A stretch of DNA of 64,000 nucleotides, from assembly GCA_034508935.3 (NCBI GenBank), contig CM067444.1, forward strand, positions 50,218,773 to 50,282,772. The letters run 5' to 3'. Positions 39,700-63,729 of this stretch are shown in pieces. The notes under the pieces are model-generated. The model made no database searches, was not told the origin of the DNA, and saw nothing but the letters and a program-made list of their open reading frames with translations. Source of the stretch: Berghia stephanieae. Its lineage: Eukaryota > Mollusca > Gastropoda > Nudibranchia > Aeolidiidae. Position 1 is the stretch's first letter. Each line of letters begins with the position of its first letter. Made by a program: the position numbers and the translations under genes.

Positions 39700-40025
39700 A
39701 GTGTGGCTCGGTGGTATCTCGTCTTGTCACAAAAGTCAAGCAATAATAAGTGGGGTCAGTGGCCGGATAGATGACAACAAGCCTGGAAAGTTCTGGTTGT
39801 AACAATGCATTCTTGGGTAATGCACTTTACACAAAATAAACAACTCGACTCAGTTGTGAATGAGTACCTGGTAGTGACAGATGTCGGAAGAGTATAACTA
39901 CATAAAGTACGTCTAACAAGCGATTGGTACTGTTTGAAATGGACATATGGTTCCATGTGGTCTGCTGGGGTATAAATGAAACATAGTGAAGCGCATTGAG
40001 AACGATCTAGATAAATGTTCATATA
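39700..40025 (+). repeat. tRNA-derived SINE, family D
   Basis: Head 'gtgtggctcggtggtatctc', body 'ggtcagtggccggatagatg', 'gtaatgcactttacac', 'aatgagtacctggta', tail 'gaagcgcattgagaacgatc' and 'aaatgttcatataaa'. Diverged copies lie at about 45605-45795 and about 46880-47110. Confidence 0.7.
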
Positions 40026-40061
40026 AAAAAAAAAATTATTTATTCCTCAGTCTCTACCCCA

Positions 40062-40440
40062 GCGTGTATAGATTGATATTTGCAAGTCAGTATAAAATTG
40101 AGAAATTAGGAAGCAAGCACCGGTGTTAGATAAAGATCTGAACAAGTGTATATGAAACGGTGCCAGACAAAGCAGGAAAGTAAAATACAAGGGAAAAAAA
40201 TCCCAAAAAAAAATGGTGATCGAACTTCAGCCCTTCTGATTATTGTCAGACGTGCTGCCAATACACATTGGGATGGGTTTTTTTTTCTTGTATTTTTCTT
40301 TCTTGCTTTGTCTGACGCCGTGTCATACACACTTGTTCAGATCTGTATCCAACACCCGTGCCTACTTCCAAATTTCTCAATTTTATACTGACTTGCAAAC
40401 GTCAATCTATACACTTTGGGGTAGAGACGGAGGAATAAAG
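40062..40440. mobile_element. Palindromic tRNA-like element P1
   Basis: The arms are inverted copies of each other over roughly 160 bp: left 'gtatagattgatatttgcaa' and 'cagtataaaattgagaaatt', right 'aatttctcaattttatactg' and 'ttgcaaacgtcaatctatac'. The loop (about 40212-40275) read on the minus strand looks tRNA-like, including a box B motif (GTTCGATCACC). Partial copies lie at about 40490-40540 and about 45355-45500. Confidence 0.75.
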
Positions 40441-40707
40441 AAATTTTTTTAAAAAATATGAACCTTTATATAGATGATTCTGACACCACCGTGTCATACA
40501 CACTTGTTCAGATCTTTATCAAGTTAGTATAGACCGCCAACAAAGTCATTCCTGTCTCAAAGACTCACGGGTAAAATCCAGACCCATCTTTATCTTATCG
40601 TCGGGATTTAGGACCAGCGTAACACATGTCGATTCTCATACTGACCATCAAATGTTACAATAATTCATAGATAGCAGTGGTAGACTGTAGTTACTCCTCC
40701 CCCCACT

Positions 40708-40803
<96 letters not shown>

Positions 40804-40825
40804 TATCGCTATCTCCCTCCCTCCC

Positions 40826-40857
<32 letters not shown>

Positions 40858-40928
40858 AATATCTATCTTTCTATCTATCTTTCTATCTCTCTATCTATCT
40901 ACCTCTTTCTCTCTATTTATCAGCTACC

Positions 40929-40988
<60 letters not shown>

Positions 40989-41019
40989 CCTCTCTCTATT
41001 TATCTACCCTCCCTCTCTC

Positions 41020-41058
<39 letters not shown>

Positions 41059-41112
41059 TTCTCTCACACTTTCTCTTCCCCCCCCCCTCTCTCTCTCTCT
41101 CTCTAGCTATCC

Positions 41113-41153
<41 letters not shown>

Positions 41154-41155
41154 AA
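40708..41155. repeat. Compound (CT)n/(GT)n/(CTAT)n microsatellite
   Basis: About 450 bp: (CT)n, then (GT)n, then long (CTAT)n with interruptions, then (CT)n. The Ser/Leu/Tyr-rich frames over it are artefacts. Confidence 0.95.
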
Positions 41156-41447
41156 ACACAAGACGAATATGGTTTGTAATATTACAAAACACTAAAAATC
41201 AAAAATCAATTGTCAGATACAACGCAGTGTCATGAAAGAACAGAATTGCAGATATCAACAAGACTCACCTGTGGAAAATGCCAAAATAGTTTACAGTAAT
41301 TGTCATATACGACCCATGGAACCGGAATTTATGCCACTTTTTACACGATGATGCAGAACGCTGAAGACACTTGTTACCACTTGGATTGAACGCTTGTCAC
41401 CCACGAAGTACTTTCATTTACCCAACGAAAAATTGTTAGGTGGGTAG

Positions 41448-41465
41448 AGAGACAGACAGACAGAC

Positions 41466-41534
<69 letters not shown>
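41448..41534. repeat. (CAGA)n-(GA)n microsatellite
   Basis: A short (CAGA)n lead-in followed by about 65 bp of (GA)n. Confidence 0.95.
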
Positions 41535-41539
<5 letters not shown>

Positions 41540-41541
<2 letters not shown>

Positions 41542-42300
41542 TGAAAGATAAAGAATGCAGACCGCACCTGTTATCGAAAGTTGTTCCTTGGCAAATGAGG
41601 AGAGTGCTCTACAATTGGGGATGATATAATATTTGTTATAGATAGTCTAAAGAAAAATAAAAGTAAAAGTATTTTCGTTAAATTTTGTTTTTGTTGATGA
41701 CTAAAGATGACGTCAACTCTAAAATGTTCCTTGTTATGTATCTGGAAGCAATTTCTTTTTGCTGACCAATTGTGTCTTTTTATGATAAAAACGACAAATT
41801 TGGCACATATGTAGATTAGGTCCATATGAGCAAATATGGATGTGTAGCATAATATCAGACTACAACGTGATATCTATGAGTCTATGGAACCCATCGGCTA
41901 ACTAACCACTGACGATTTTGTCGGCCATTTTCCATAATGACCATAATTATAATATTGGTAAATTACCATCACTCGCTACATGCTTCGGGAACTCCTCAAC
42001 ATTCCAACCTCATAAACTGTTTTTAATGTTTATTTTTCTCCATAATAAATATAGCAGCATTATGTGTTTTTACCACAAAAACGCATATTCTGCCGAACAT
42101 ATGAAGTTTGACTGCTAGATAGACTACAACTATTAGGTGATGCTTTAGTGATATATTTCGAATCTTATCGAAGATTTCAGAATTAACTCTTTCAGGTAAA
42201 AGCTCCATTTTACTTTAAATGAACTTTGTGAACTCAATTCCTGAAACTTCCACAAAAATTACGTCACAATACATGATGATGATCACAAAAAGAAAAAGAA
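41540..42300. other. No gene seen
   Basis: Several 60-85-codon frames on both strands overlap; none has a motif or a matching splice context. Confidence 0.4.
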
Positions 42301-42302
42301 AA

Positions 42303-42366
42303 ATCTATCGATCTCGGTCCCTTTCCGTGTGAAGCTAGTGCTCTACCAACTAAGCTATCGGGACCC
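42303..42366 (-). repeat. SINE family B head
   Basis: The complement reads 'gatagcttagttggtagagc', 'actagcttcacacgg', 'aaagggaccgagatcgatag'. This is tRNA-like and close to 4170-4235. The strong match outside tRNA ends and the lack of a clean acceptor stem argue against a functional tRNA. Confidence 0.6.
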
Positions 42367-42605
42367 CCAGTTGTGTTCAATTTCGATGATCGCATGTATT
42401 TTTGCCTCTGAAAAAACCCCACACTGTTTACTTTCCCTGGGTGATAGTCGCCGAAGCCTCCATCCTCTATCTACTCTCTTGGTGAAAATGATTTGGTTTG
42501 AAATCCTAACCATGCGAGATTGTGCTTTAAGAAATAACATTCAGGCCATTATTGGCTAAATTATCATAGTCCTTGTTTTTTCAACCGACGTGGAAATAAA
42601 TTTGC

Positions 42606-42745
42606 AGTTCTGGTAATCGATTGCAGTTATAGGCTTGATTTAACATTGTTGTAATGGACAACATTTTGTATTGGTTTGAGAGTATTACCATAACATCAAT
42701 GAGCCCATAATAAATCTGGATAACAGACTTGCAAACAGTTCAGAT
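42606..42745. mobile_element. MITE family B copy
   Basis: 'taggcttgatttaacattgt' and 'gttgtaatggacaacatttt' are almost identical to 14008-14035. It ends with 'acagacttgcaaaca'. Confidence 0.65.
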
Positions 42746-42926
42746 CGTTTTCACCAATTTCACAATCGTGACGTCATGCATCATTTCGATTATCTTGACA
42801 CTCCGGTAGTTGTCACGAGGCGAGCGTCATTGATATAAGTCTAATTGGTGCACGCTGACTTAGAAAGAGGCGATAAAACGAAGTGCAAATTGCGCTGTAA
42901 ATGTCATTTTATCTTACAAACGTATA

Positions 42927-44190
42927 GGGTAGAGTCGGGGAAATTCGCCGTCGGGGAAATTCGCCATTCTCACACCCCTCTCTTTAAATGCAAATAACCC
43001 ATCTTACCTATTATTGGACGAGTCCAAGTGTCACATCATCACTTTGATGCTCTTTTCATCTATTGTTTTTAATCTACCAATCAGCATTTAGTACATTAAT
43101 ATCATGACACAATCGTGTCATTTAACGTCATAGCGTGTCTGTCGTTCTGTGCGCCTGATTCGTCCGAAATCCAACACCCGCCATTCCAAATTCCTACTTT
43201 CACTCGTTGTCATTTTAAGCGTTTTTTCAGCTTAGATCCTTACTCTACAACCTGTTATTTTGATATTGTATGATTTAAACATTAGTTTTGATGTTCCCAT
43301 CATTTGCAATAGTTAAAAATATTCGTTTATTTTTTAATTGAGGGTCCCAATGATATCACTGCTTTCGGGGAAATTCGCCACTAGTATCGGGGAAATTCGC
43401 CGTTCTAATTGGGGACATTTGTCGCTCTGTTTTGTCGAAATATTATTAATTAAATGTTTAAAGGGGGCATTGATGATATTTTGACCGATAATTATTTAAT
43501 AGATTGGTGATGCAGTGTCTGGGTAGCGTTCATAGTGCATAAAATTTACATAATGAGATAGTAATGATTATTAGTAATTTAACTGGACTTAATGAACTTT
43601 TCACTATAATGAAGCAGTTTTTTATATATTTGTAGAATAAATGGTGAGAACTTCAAAGAAAACCCAAAATGGAAGCAAAAGATTAAGAGAAAAATAGGAT
43701 AGGATGGTTCAGCAAAACACAAGAAAAGATATTTTGTCATGTTTTCGCCTTCTATCATAGTATCATATCGTCATTTATAAAACTTGCCGTTGGTCATTGA
43801 ATATTTTTAGTTTTTTGTCATTGTAAATAAATAAAATATAGTAATTACTACAAATTAAATCAAATATAAACATGAGAAAACAAAATAATATCTAAAAAGT
43901 ACATAAAATTCACGATAAAAAAGTGTTAAAATCGAGCGGCGAATTTCCCCGACAGTGGTGGCGAATTTCCCCGAACTATGGCGAATTTCCCCGACGAGCA
44001 TAACAACTTTTAAATGCGAAAATAAAGTATTACGAATTGAAATACTGGAACAAGTTTAATAAAATCTCATCACTGATTGGCTGATTGTCTTGATGACCAG
44101 TTTCTATTTTAAGAAAATTGACATCTTGAGACTGAAATAAGCGAAAGAAGTGGAGCGACCGCAGGGTGGCGAAGTTCCCCGACTCTACCC
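42927..44190. mobile_element. 1.26-kb non-autonomous DNA transposon with iterated 15-bp motif
   Basis: Terminal inverted repeats: left GGGTAGAGTCGGGGAAATTC, and the right-end complement is the same but for one base (GGGTAGAGTCGGGGAACTTC). A TA flanks each end (42925-42926 and 44191-44192), consistent with a TA target duplication. The motif TCGGGGAAATTCGCC occurs four times directly in the left part (two at the end, two near 43366-43402), with a degraded fifth near 43420. It occurs four times inverted in the right part (about 43935-44185). There is no long reading frame, so it depends on a transposase made elsewhere. The superfamily is not certain. Confidence 0.85.
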
Positions 44191-44218
44191 TACGTCAAAT
44201 GCCCCAAACACACACGCA

Positions 44219-44228
44219 TGCACACACA

Positions 44229-44282
<54 letters not shown>
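44219..44282. repeat. (CA)n microsatellite
   Basis: About 60 bp of (CA)n, 30 bp past the transposon end. Confidence 0.95.
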
Positions 44283-44283
<1 letters not shown>

Positions 44284-44958
44284 GAACGTACCAATGCATC
44301 TTTACTGACACAAACACAAACACAGTATTCCGGCTTGGCCTGCGTAATGTATCGTTTCAGTTGACCTCACTGATAAGTTTTTAAGTCTGCTGCATTCAAA
44401 CACGTCCCATGACGTCACGGGTCCACTCCTACCATCCATCAATCCACCTGTAAGAAACCTTTACTTATCTCTACTGTCTGCGTCACCAAAACTGGACCAA
44501 ATCTCTTACGCTCTAAATTGGCCAGTTTCAACAGATTCCGTTTACCAACTTAACTTCCATCTTGCGTAAAGCAGGTTCAACTGATATAATACTTGACAAA
44601 CATTCTAATCGGATATAAATAAATATCAATAATAATATAAAGTTTCAAAATCGGTGTCTTCAAATTCAAGATTCTTTTGTAAAGGACGTGATAACATTTT
44701 AGATACTTAGCAAATCTGTATTCGAGTTTTTAGATTCTGTTTAATACCTAGATCAAAAATTTCAGACTGAGGTTAAAATCTTGATCTTGAATTGGAAGAA
44801 GTTGATGCGAATTGGATTTTCTTTAAGTCTGAATCACTTCACAACTAAGATCAGTGCATTTGACTGACTATATCATAACTGACAAACTGGATTGAGAGTG
44901 TTAAAAGAAGTATCCAAACAAAAGAGATTAAACGAACTGTCGATTAAAACACATCACC

Positions 44959-56106
<11,148 letters not shown>

Positions 56107-56205
56107 AAAAAAAAACAAAAAACAACAACAACAAAAACCTGTTAATATTATAATATTATCTTTATTATTGCTATGATGTTAATTTTTTTAATTCAAAATT
56201 TTCAA

Positions 56206-56211
56206 AATAAA
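56206..56211 (+). promoter_or_regulatory. Polyadenylation signal of the chitin-binding gene
   Basis: AATAAA 100 bp after the end of the mucin-like frame (56106); a second AATAAA follows near 56415. Both fit either stop codon. Confidence 0.5.
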
Positions 56212-57300
56212 TGTCGAACTATTCAATCAATGTTGAATGTGCATTTGTGCTATTTATTCTTAAGGTCATCTGTTAGAAGTGTTCATTTTTATAAGTTTAC
56301 TCGCTTGAGTTCATCTTTTGCAAGAAACCTAAATTCGATGGTGGTCTCTCTACCTCCGATCTATTCTGCTCTCAACTTTATGAATAGAGAACTTTGTTCA
56401 TAAATTTCTTATCAAATAAAAACCTTTAGCGTGAATTACCCCAAAAGGCCAACCTTGCAAAACTGAGTTACAGCGAAATTGAAATATCTAGTTTATTTTT
56501 TAGCGTGAGAGAATATTTGTTATGTCGGGCTTAAGTTACAACACATGTAGACGCAAAATTCTCAGTCTGATAGCCCAAATTGTTATGGGCTTATAGCTGA
56601 CTTTCATGAAAATACCTGCAAACCAACAAAAAGTATTGACAACAATTTTACAACATTACTGGATGGAATGGTTTTCGCGAGATCCGAGGTTTGAGAGTTT
56701 TTGCCAAGACGAGGATCATTTAAATTCTTCGATACTTGAATACGAGTTTTCTGGTCCCAAAGATTTGCGATTACACTAGGTACTACTGTACCATGCAATG
56801 CAATCCATCCAGTCGCTGGTCAAGCTCAGTGCCGTTTGACTTTGTTATAACTGAATGAATGTTGTGTACATCTATTTGTTGTAACTTTGATTGATATAAC
56901 TGGCCAGCATTTGACTGAATCTAGCGGCTATCAATGTGCAATCTGAAAACAGTGTACGGTGTCCCTTTTTGCGGGTATTCTGAGTCCTTGTCTGGGTGGG
57001 ACATAAAGTGGCCTCGAACTAAAAAAAAAAAAAGATGAGAACGGTTTGTTTTTGAGAGTTATATTCTGTATCCCCCTGTCGGATCTTTTCCCGTCCTTAC
57101 TAGCGCAACTACTTTCTAGATTTTACATTTCTTGACTCTTGATCATATGCCTCCTTTCTGTACAGCAAAATGTGTTACAAGCCTCATCATAGGCGAACAA
57201 CAATCAAGTTTACAAGTATGCAAATCAGATTGATAATGTTCGAGGGTGATTGGGGAACATCAATGTAATAAGCCCTAGCGCGTACAGTAAACATTACAAA
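56212..57300. other. Intergenic; MITE C piece at ~56640-56775
   Basis: 'ggtttgagagtttttgccaa' with 'gacgaggatcatttaaat' matches the right half of the MITE C copy at 34150-34190. The segment 56965-57185 may be a LINE 3' relic ('aaatgtgttacaagcc'). No gene was seen. Confidence 0.45.
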
Positions 57301-57309
57301 TACATATAT

Positions 57310-57726
<417 letters not shown>

Positions 57727-57727
<1 letters not shown>

Positions 57728-58413
57728 TAAGAATTTACAACAATATCGAGGAACAAAGAGGAATGGAAAAGAACAAAGAAAGTCGGCTCACTAATTGGAG
57801 ACAACGAGGATGTACAAAGAAGAAAACAGCTATCAAACGCCGCACTCAGTAAACTCACCAATGTATGGATTAGAGGTGACAAAATAAAGAGAAAAACCAA
57901 ACTGAAACTGTACCGGCTCTTGTAAAACCGGTACTTCTGTATAACTGCGGCACTTGGGCGTTGACAAAATCCGAAGAAGAACATCTGGATGCCTTCCATC
58001 GCACACAGCTAAGAAGGGTACTGGACATCAAATACCCAAAAAAGATCTCAAATGAATCACTCTATAAGATCACAAAAGAAAGACCAATCTCCCTTGACAT
58101 TTTACAACGACGATGGCAACTTTTCGGTCACATACTACGCAGGGACAAAAACATACCAGCTAACCAAGCCATGTCGGGATACTTCCAAAAACACGGGAAC
58201 CTTTTCAGAGGAAGACCGATCACAACACTCCCTGTGATCCTAAACAAAAACCTCACAACACTTGGACAAAGCATTAGTCTCATAACGGCAGGGGACCTTG
58301 AAAATCTGAGAACCCTAGCAGAGGACCGGCAATATTGGAGACACCTCACACAGGAAATACTGGAAACAGCCAAGGCGACCCGATCTTTCGGTCGAGACGC
58401 GAAAGGCATCTAA
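57727..58413 (+). mobile_element. LINE reverse-transcriptase ORF, C-terminal fragment
   Basis: 57961-58413 is open and reads LTKSEEEHLDAFHRTQLRRV, DIKYPKKISNESLYKIT and RRWQLFGHILRRDKNIPANQ. This is the C-terminal region common in non-LTR retrotransposon polyproteins downstream of the RT domain. The preceding 230 bp encode related sequence (SLIGDNEDVQRRKQLSNAAL, IRGDKIKRKTKLKLYR) with one frame change near 57920. The 5' part is missing. The stop lies 14 bp before the (TAA)n tail. Preservation suggests a fairly young copy. Confidence 0.85.
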
Positions 58414-58425
58414 GTCAAGTAAGTC

Positions 58426-59115
<690 letters not shown>

Positions 59116-59117
59116 AA

Positions 59118-59245
59118 GTATAGCGTTGTCTCTGTCGGAAAAAAAAAATGGCTATCGGACATTATTTCTCATTCCATATGTTAACTGTTGTTGTTGGCAA
59201 GGGATCCCTTGTAAAGCGCTAAACACGTTTAGTGGATATATATTT
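59118..59245 (+). repeat. SINE family A tail fragment
   Basis: 'agcgttgtctctgtcggaaa' through 'taaagcgctaaacacgttta'. The 5' half is absent; it joins the (GGA)n array directly. Confidence 0.75.
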
Positions 59246-59579
59246 TTTATGCTCTGGCCCTGACAAAGGCTACATTTTTTTTAAAAACCCAAAAAACTCA
59301 AATACTGCTTATCGTACTTTTTCAATGATAATGCAACTTGAAGCCATCACTTAATTTGCAAAAAAAAAAATTAAAGAGAGAAAAAGTCTTACTGATTATT
59401 GAGAAAAAAAAATATAATACAATAGGTTAGAAAAGAAAAGAAAAAAGGGTAAAAATAAAGAAAGACAGAAAAGAGCGGGTCTAGTGAATAAATACAACGA
59501 GAGAACCGCACGCCGTCACTCGCACTTGTCACAGATCGCTTGTTGTTGATACACAGTGGTGATGACTGACGAGGAACAA

Positions 59580-60679
59580 GATAGCTACTTTTTATTGACT
59601 TTCAGGAGCGGATAAACATGATATGAAGGTGCTGTGGTGTTAATTTTATAGCTTTTGGAAGATATGATTGATAGAGGCACAAATCATAGAATATGATATG
59701 CGTCATAAAAACGTAAGTTTTCGATTTCATTTGATTTTTGTGTGCGTTGTTTACGCTCCAACTTTAGTCACTTTGACTTTGACTTTAGTTTAGTCTTACT
59801 TGCACTTGCACAGTCTTGATCTTCTATACTCGTAGTCGTAGACTTGGCCAAGGCCTAATCAGAGATTTGTGATTTAAATACTTCATAGTCGAAATCCGTT
59901 TAATCTTTTCATTCAGAATGTCATAGATTCCGCTAGCTAAGTCTGATGGCAAATGCATCTGAGGGGTTGGGGATATTGCGCTAAACTTAAACAAACTCAA
60001 ACTACGAGACACTTGTTGTTATTTATTGTTATTGTTATTCAAATTCATGCCACCCATATTTCAGCCCATGTCTGCTGTAACACGAGGAGTTCAGTTACAT
60101 ACATGTATGGTCAATATAGTATCTAAAATAAACTAAAAGTTTTCACTTTTTCTTTTTTAAAAGGGTTCGTTGCCCGAAGTCTTACACAATTCATTTTCGT
60201 ATCATTCATTTTATTTTTATTTTTATAGGCCAGATGGAATTCGTCAGGAATCAGCTCATACTCTCATAATTACTCGTGAAATTATTTTAGAATATTGGTT
60301 ATCATTAAAAGTAAAAGTAAGACACTCCACAATTATTTAACACTCAGGATGACAAATATCAAAGGTTAATACTTGTTCACATTTAAATACCAAACAAATG
60401 CATTTTCTTGCCTCGAAACATCTTATACTTTTATATTAAAAGAGAGGGGATCATTGTACCTGTCACAGGAAGTGCAACCAATTTGTCAAGTAATGTGTAA
60501 TTATCATTGATATAAATATTTTTATTCACGATTTTGACAGATTATTAATTTTTTTATACTTCACAGAATTAAAGAGCTGCTTGCCAAGTAGCATGGTGCC
60601 ATAGAACGAATCTCTAACACTAATCACTACTTCATATTGTACATAGTGTGTCCAACACAGCACACCATCAACAGTCACC
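59580..60679 (+). other. Probable 5' UTR region of the kinase gene
   Basis: A strong donor (AAAAAC|GTAAGT) at 59713 and a good acceptor (tacttcacag) at 60566, 113 bp before the ATG, suggest a noncoding first exon ending at 59712 and a second starting at 60567. No other gene is visible between 59250 and 60560. Confidence 0.4.
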
Positions 60680-62950
60680 ATGGTTTCCAGGAGGTCAATA
60701 TTCAACCTCAGACTAAAGACGCAAGTTATTCTCTTCCTTTTTCTTCTAGTCATCATCAGTGTGACCTTGCTGTACAGAGCCATCAGCTCACATGATGTGC
60801 CTAATCCACCCAATCTTTTCCCCACCATGGATAAAAGACCAATCAGATTCCAACCAAAACACATTCCAAATTTTAACGAAGATGCTTCCAACCAGCAGGA
60901 TGATTTACCCCCCTTTTCCAATGATGAGCAATTATTGGAAAATGTTGAGAGTGGGTCCTTTCTTGCCAAAAATAACGAATTTATTTCTTTGAAAGATAGA
61001 GACTTACTCTCAGCCAATGGCAAAGAGGCTTTGTCCAATTATTTAACCACTTTATTCCCAACAAATTGGAAGAATGCTTTAGAAACAGATGAAGTAGCTT
61101 TTGAAATGAAATATTTGTTATTAGATTATGGGTTTGAGAGTAAGATGAGTTGTAAAGAAATTGACAATTTGCGTCTTGGCAACCCAATCTCATTTTCTTC
61201 AACCAAGTATATTGAATACGGCTATGAGGATGGACAAAGCAACGACTACAATAATTACTATGAAGGTTACCACAGAGCGATCAATTCCAACACGAGAGGC
61301 ACATCTGATATGGCCATCAAAAGTCCAGCCAGTGACCAGAAAACGAAAATTGAATGTATGAAGCAGATCTATGACCCAGAGCTATGTGCTGACATGGGAA
61401 ATTACAGGTTGGTATCTGGTGTTGGTTCAAATGTTTTTACTAATGGGTCTCACTTGCCTTGACGAAATGATGAGGTCTTCATCTTAAAATTTCTTTTGGC
61501 ATCAGTAAGCCCACGGGAGAGGCTTTTAAATCACTTTTATCCAGTCTTATTAAAAACAAATGTCAAATATTCAGCAGAGATACTCTTGGTATAAAACAGC
61601 ACTGTCTTTGTTTTAAAATCTACTAGAAGTGTCTAAAAAACATTACTAGAATGGTTTCTTAGTTGAACATATTGCTATCCAGGAGAAATATTCAAGAGAT
61701 TTTTAGATGGCATTGTATGAATGTGATTAAGTAAATGTATCTCAATCTAAATCTTAATTAATAATCAAATGCTGGGTAATTCCTTTCTTTTTTTTTTTTT
61801 CAAAATTTTCTGATTTAAATTTCTTTCTCCAGGTTTCTGCGTGAAGTGCTTTTCTTGAATGTCCTTCGTCATCCCAGCATCCCAACTTTGAAAGGTTACT
61901 GTCTACGTGGCAAAGCTATCACATCACGTCTTCAAAGCAAAGGCCTCATTCTGGTGACAGAGGTGGGAACACCCATTACACAGTCTCACATAAAAATGGC
62001 CTCTTGGACCAGGAAGTTGTCTGTAAGTCAACTCATGTTTCAGTTTGCCATAGAAGTAGAAAAGACATCCTGATAATTCAATTTTTAGTGCACAAATCCA
62101 TAAGCAAATGGCAGTTTTCTTAACCAGGATAAAAAAAAAAAGTAATTTCTGACCCCACTTTGCTTGATTAGTCCATTAAATTTGGTAGAAAATACTTTGT
62201 GATAGAATAGCGTCCTGACCAAAGGGGAGCAAGCAATTTGTAGATGTTCATTTAAGATTACAGGAACTGAGATAAAATCTTGCTCTCCATGGGTCAAAAG
62301 GATTTTTTGCCAAGAGTAAATTTTCAAGTTCGCACAAACATAGGATAGACTTAGTGTCTGCCAACTACCCAGCTGATTCTGTCAAATGGTGGTTTCCTCA
62401 CAGAGGAGATATCTAAACCCTTGTGCAAATTAATCAAGACATCACTGTTTTAAGGCAAAAGTAGCAATAATGGGTGTTTTGAAGATGAAGGATGAATAGT
62501 ATAGTCTTGTGGTCCTGAAATGTTTTCTAGCTGATATTTAGGTATGGAAATGTTCATTTTTTTTTTCCTTTATTGAATAGGCCTTTTTTCTTATTGTTGT
62601 TTTAATAGAGAAGGTTAACATTTTAGTTCAAGCCCAAATATTCCTGTTAAGATACTATAAGAGTTTCAATCAATCTATTTTGCTTGATACATATGTATAT
62701 TTATATACATTTATTTTTTACAATTGTGTGTTACTTCCAATCTGTTAATAGATGGCATTACAAATTGGTCGCCTGCTGCTGTACCTGGAGTCGAGTCCTT
62801 TGGGTAGTTTGAGATTCTCACGTCTGCAAATGAAAGATTTCATGCTTGTCAAGGAGTCAAAGGTCAAGCTGGCTGATTTTGATGACCTAAAACAAGGGGA
62901 GATAACTTGTTCTAGTGACAGCGACTGCGTACACCAAGAGAGTGGAAAAG
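60680..62950 (+). CDS. PKDCC: PKDCC/VLK-like secretory-pathway kinase, N-terminal 3 coding exons (continues past window)
   Basis: Exons are 60680-61407, 61833-62022 and 62752-62950, with GT-AG sites and phases 2, 0, 1. They give 372 codons before the next, unplaced exon. Residues 12-33 form a hydrophobic signal-anchor (VILFLFLLVIISVTLLY) and a polar stem follows. The kinase region starts near 157 (CKEIDNLRLG). MAIK at 211-214 carries the likely ATP-binding lysine, FLREVLFLNVLRHPSIP holds the helix-C glutamate (247), and LLYLESSPLGSL and LADFDDL (348) match the PKDCC blocks around the catalytic and metal-binding loops. Vertebrate PKDCC (VLK) phosphorylates secreted and luminal proteins on tyrosine. 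The DFG position reads DFDD, as in PKDCC (DLDD). A cysteine pair (TCSSDSDC) follows as in the family. The glycine loop is hard to see. Family call firm; orthology likely. Confidence 0.8.
62130..62300 (+). repeat. SINE family B body in intron 2 of the kinase gene
   Basis: 'actttgtgatagaatagcgt' and 'ggagcaagcaatttgtagat' match 4302-4350, and the order continues through the 'ggaactgagataaa' region. No tRNA-like head is visible. Confidence 0.5.
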
Positions 62951-63087
62951 GTACTGTTGTGTTACTTTTCTTATGTTATCTGGTCTGCCTTGAGCTTTTG
63001 ATAGGACGGAAACAGTCGGGTGTTTTTGTTGGATTTGTTGTTTTTAAAAGAACTATTTGAATCATCTTTTTGTTCTATCTTTGGCAG

Positions 63088-63105
63088 GATCCTGTGTCTG
63101 TCTGG
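63088..63105 (+). CDS. Candidate micro-exon of the kinase gene (weak)
   Basis: 'ctatctttggcag' then 18 bp encoding GSCVCLG in the required phase, then GTAGGT. PKDCC proteins have further cysteines here. However, the surrounding sequence (62970-63110) resembles a dispersed repeat and the exon is tiny, so this may be chance. Confidence 0.2.
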
Positions 63106-63519
63106 GTAGGTTTTTATGTTGGCTCAGACTTGACTCTCTATTATGCTCTGTTTTAACTATGTAATTTTCTTTGTCTCACTATTTCATAGGTAAATAAAAA
63201 TTCAAATAATTTCTAAATCCTTTACCATTTAACTATCTCATCTTCATCTTCCCTTTTCCTTGTACTTATGAGACCTGAACTTAACAGAAAGGCTATTAAT
63301 CATCTAAAAACAAAAGTCATTTATTGGTGGAATGCGTTTTACACTTAAGCAGGTCACTTTCATTTGGATTTGACAATACACACAATAATTCTCTGTTATA
63401 ATTACGAGTGCCCTTTTGTCATGTCTCATACATTGAATTTCTCTTTTGGTGTGAAACTTGTGCCTGCCCCTGTGTGAGATTGGATAGCTTAATAAAAGCA
63501 GGACACTGGAATAGATTGC

Positions 63520-63600
63520 TGCTTTAAACCCCCATCACCGCCGCGAAAAGTTTTTATTCTCTATTGTCTTCTGGCACTTTTCTACTCACTTCATCTCTTG
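63520..63600. repeat. Right half of palindromic element P2
   Basis: 'cccccatcaccgccgcgaaa' and 'attgtcttctggcacttttc' match 48407-48465 almost base for base. Only one arm is present. Confidence 0.8.
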
Positions 63601-63700
63601 TTGTTACCAACATAAGTGCTTGCACCACTCACTTTTCTGCTTTAATCTACTGTTGTTCTTAAACTAATCTGTATTGTCTCTGTCTTTTTTAAAATAACAG

Positions 63701-63728
63701 TGACCCAAGAATGTTGCAGACCGACTAG
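63701..63728 (+). CDS. Candidate next exon of the kinase gene (weak)
   Basis: A pyrimidine-rich acceptor (gtctctgtcttttttaaaataacag) precedes 28 bp that continue the frame as VTQECCRPT, then a GT donor. Phase 1 in is satisfied. Short and unsupported by homology; an alternative to the 63088 candidate. Confidence 0.3.
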
Positions 63729-63729
63729 G

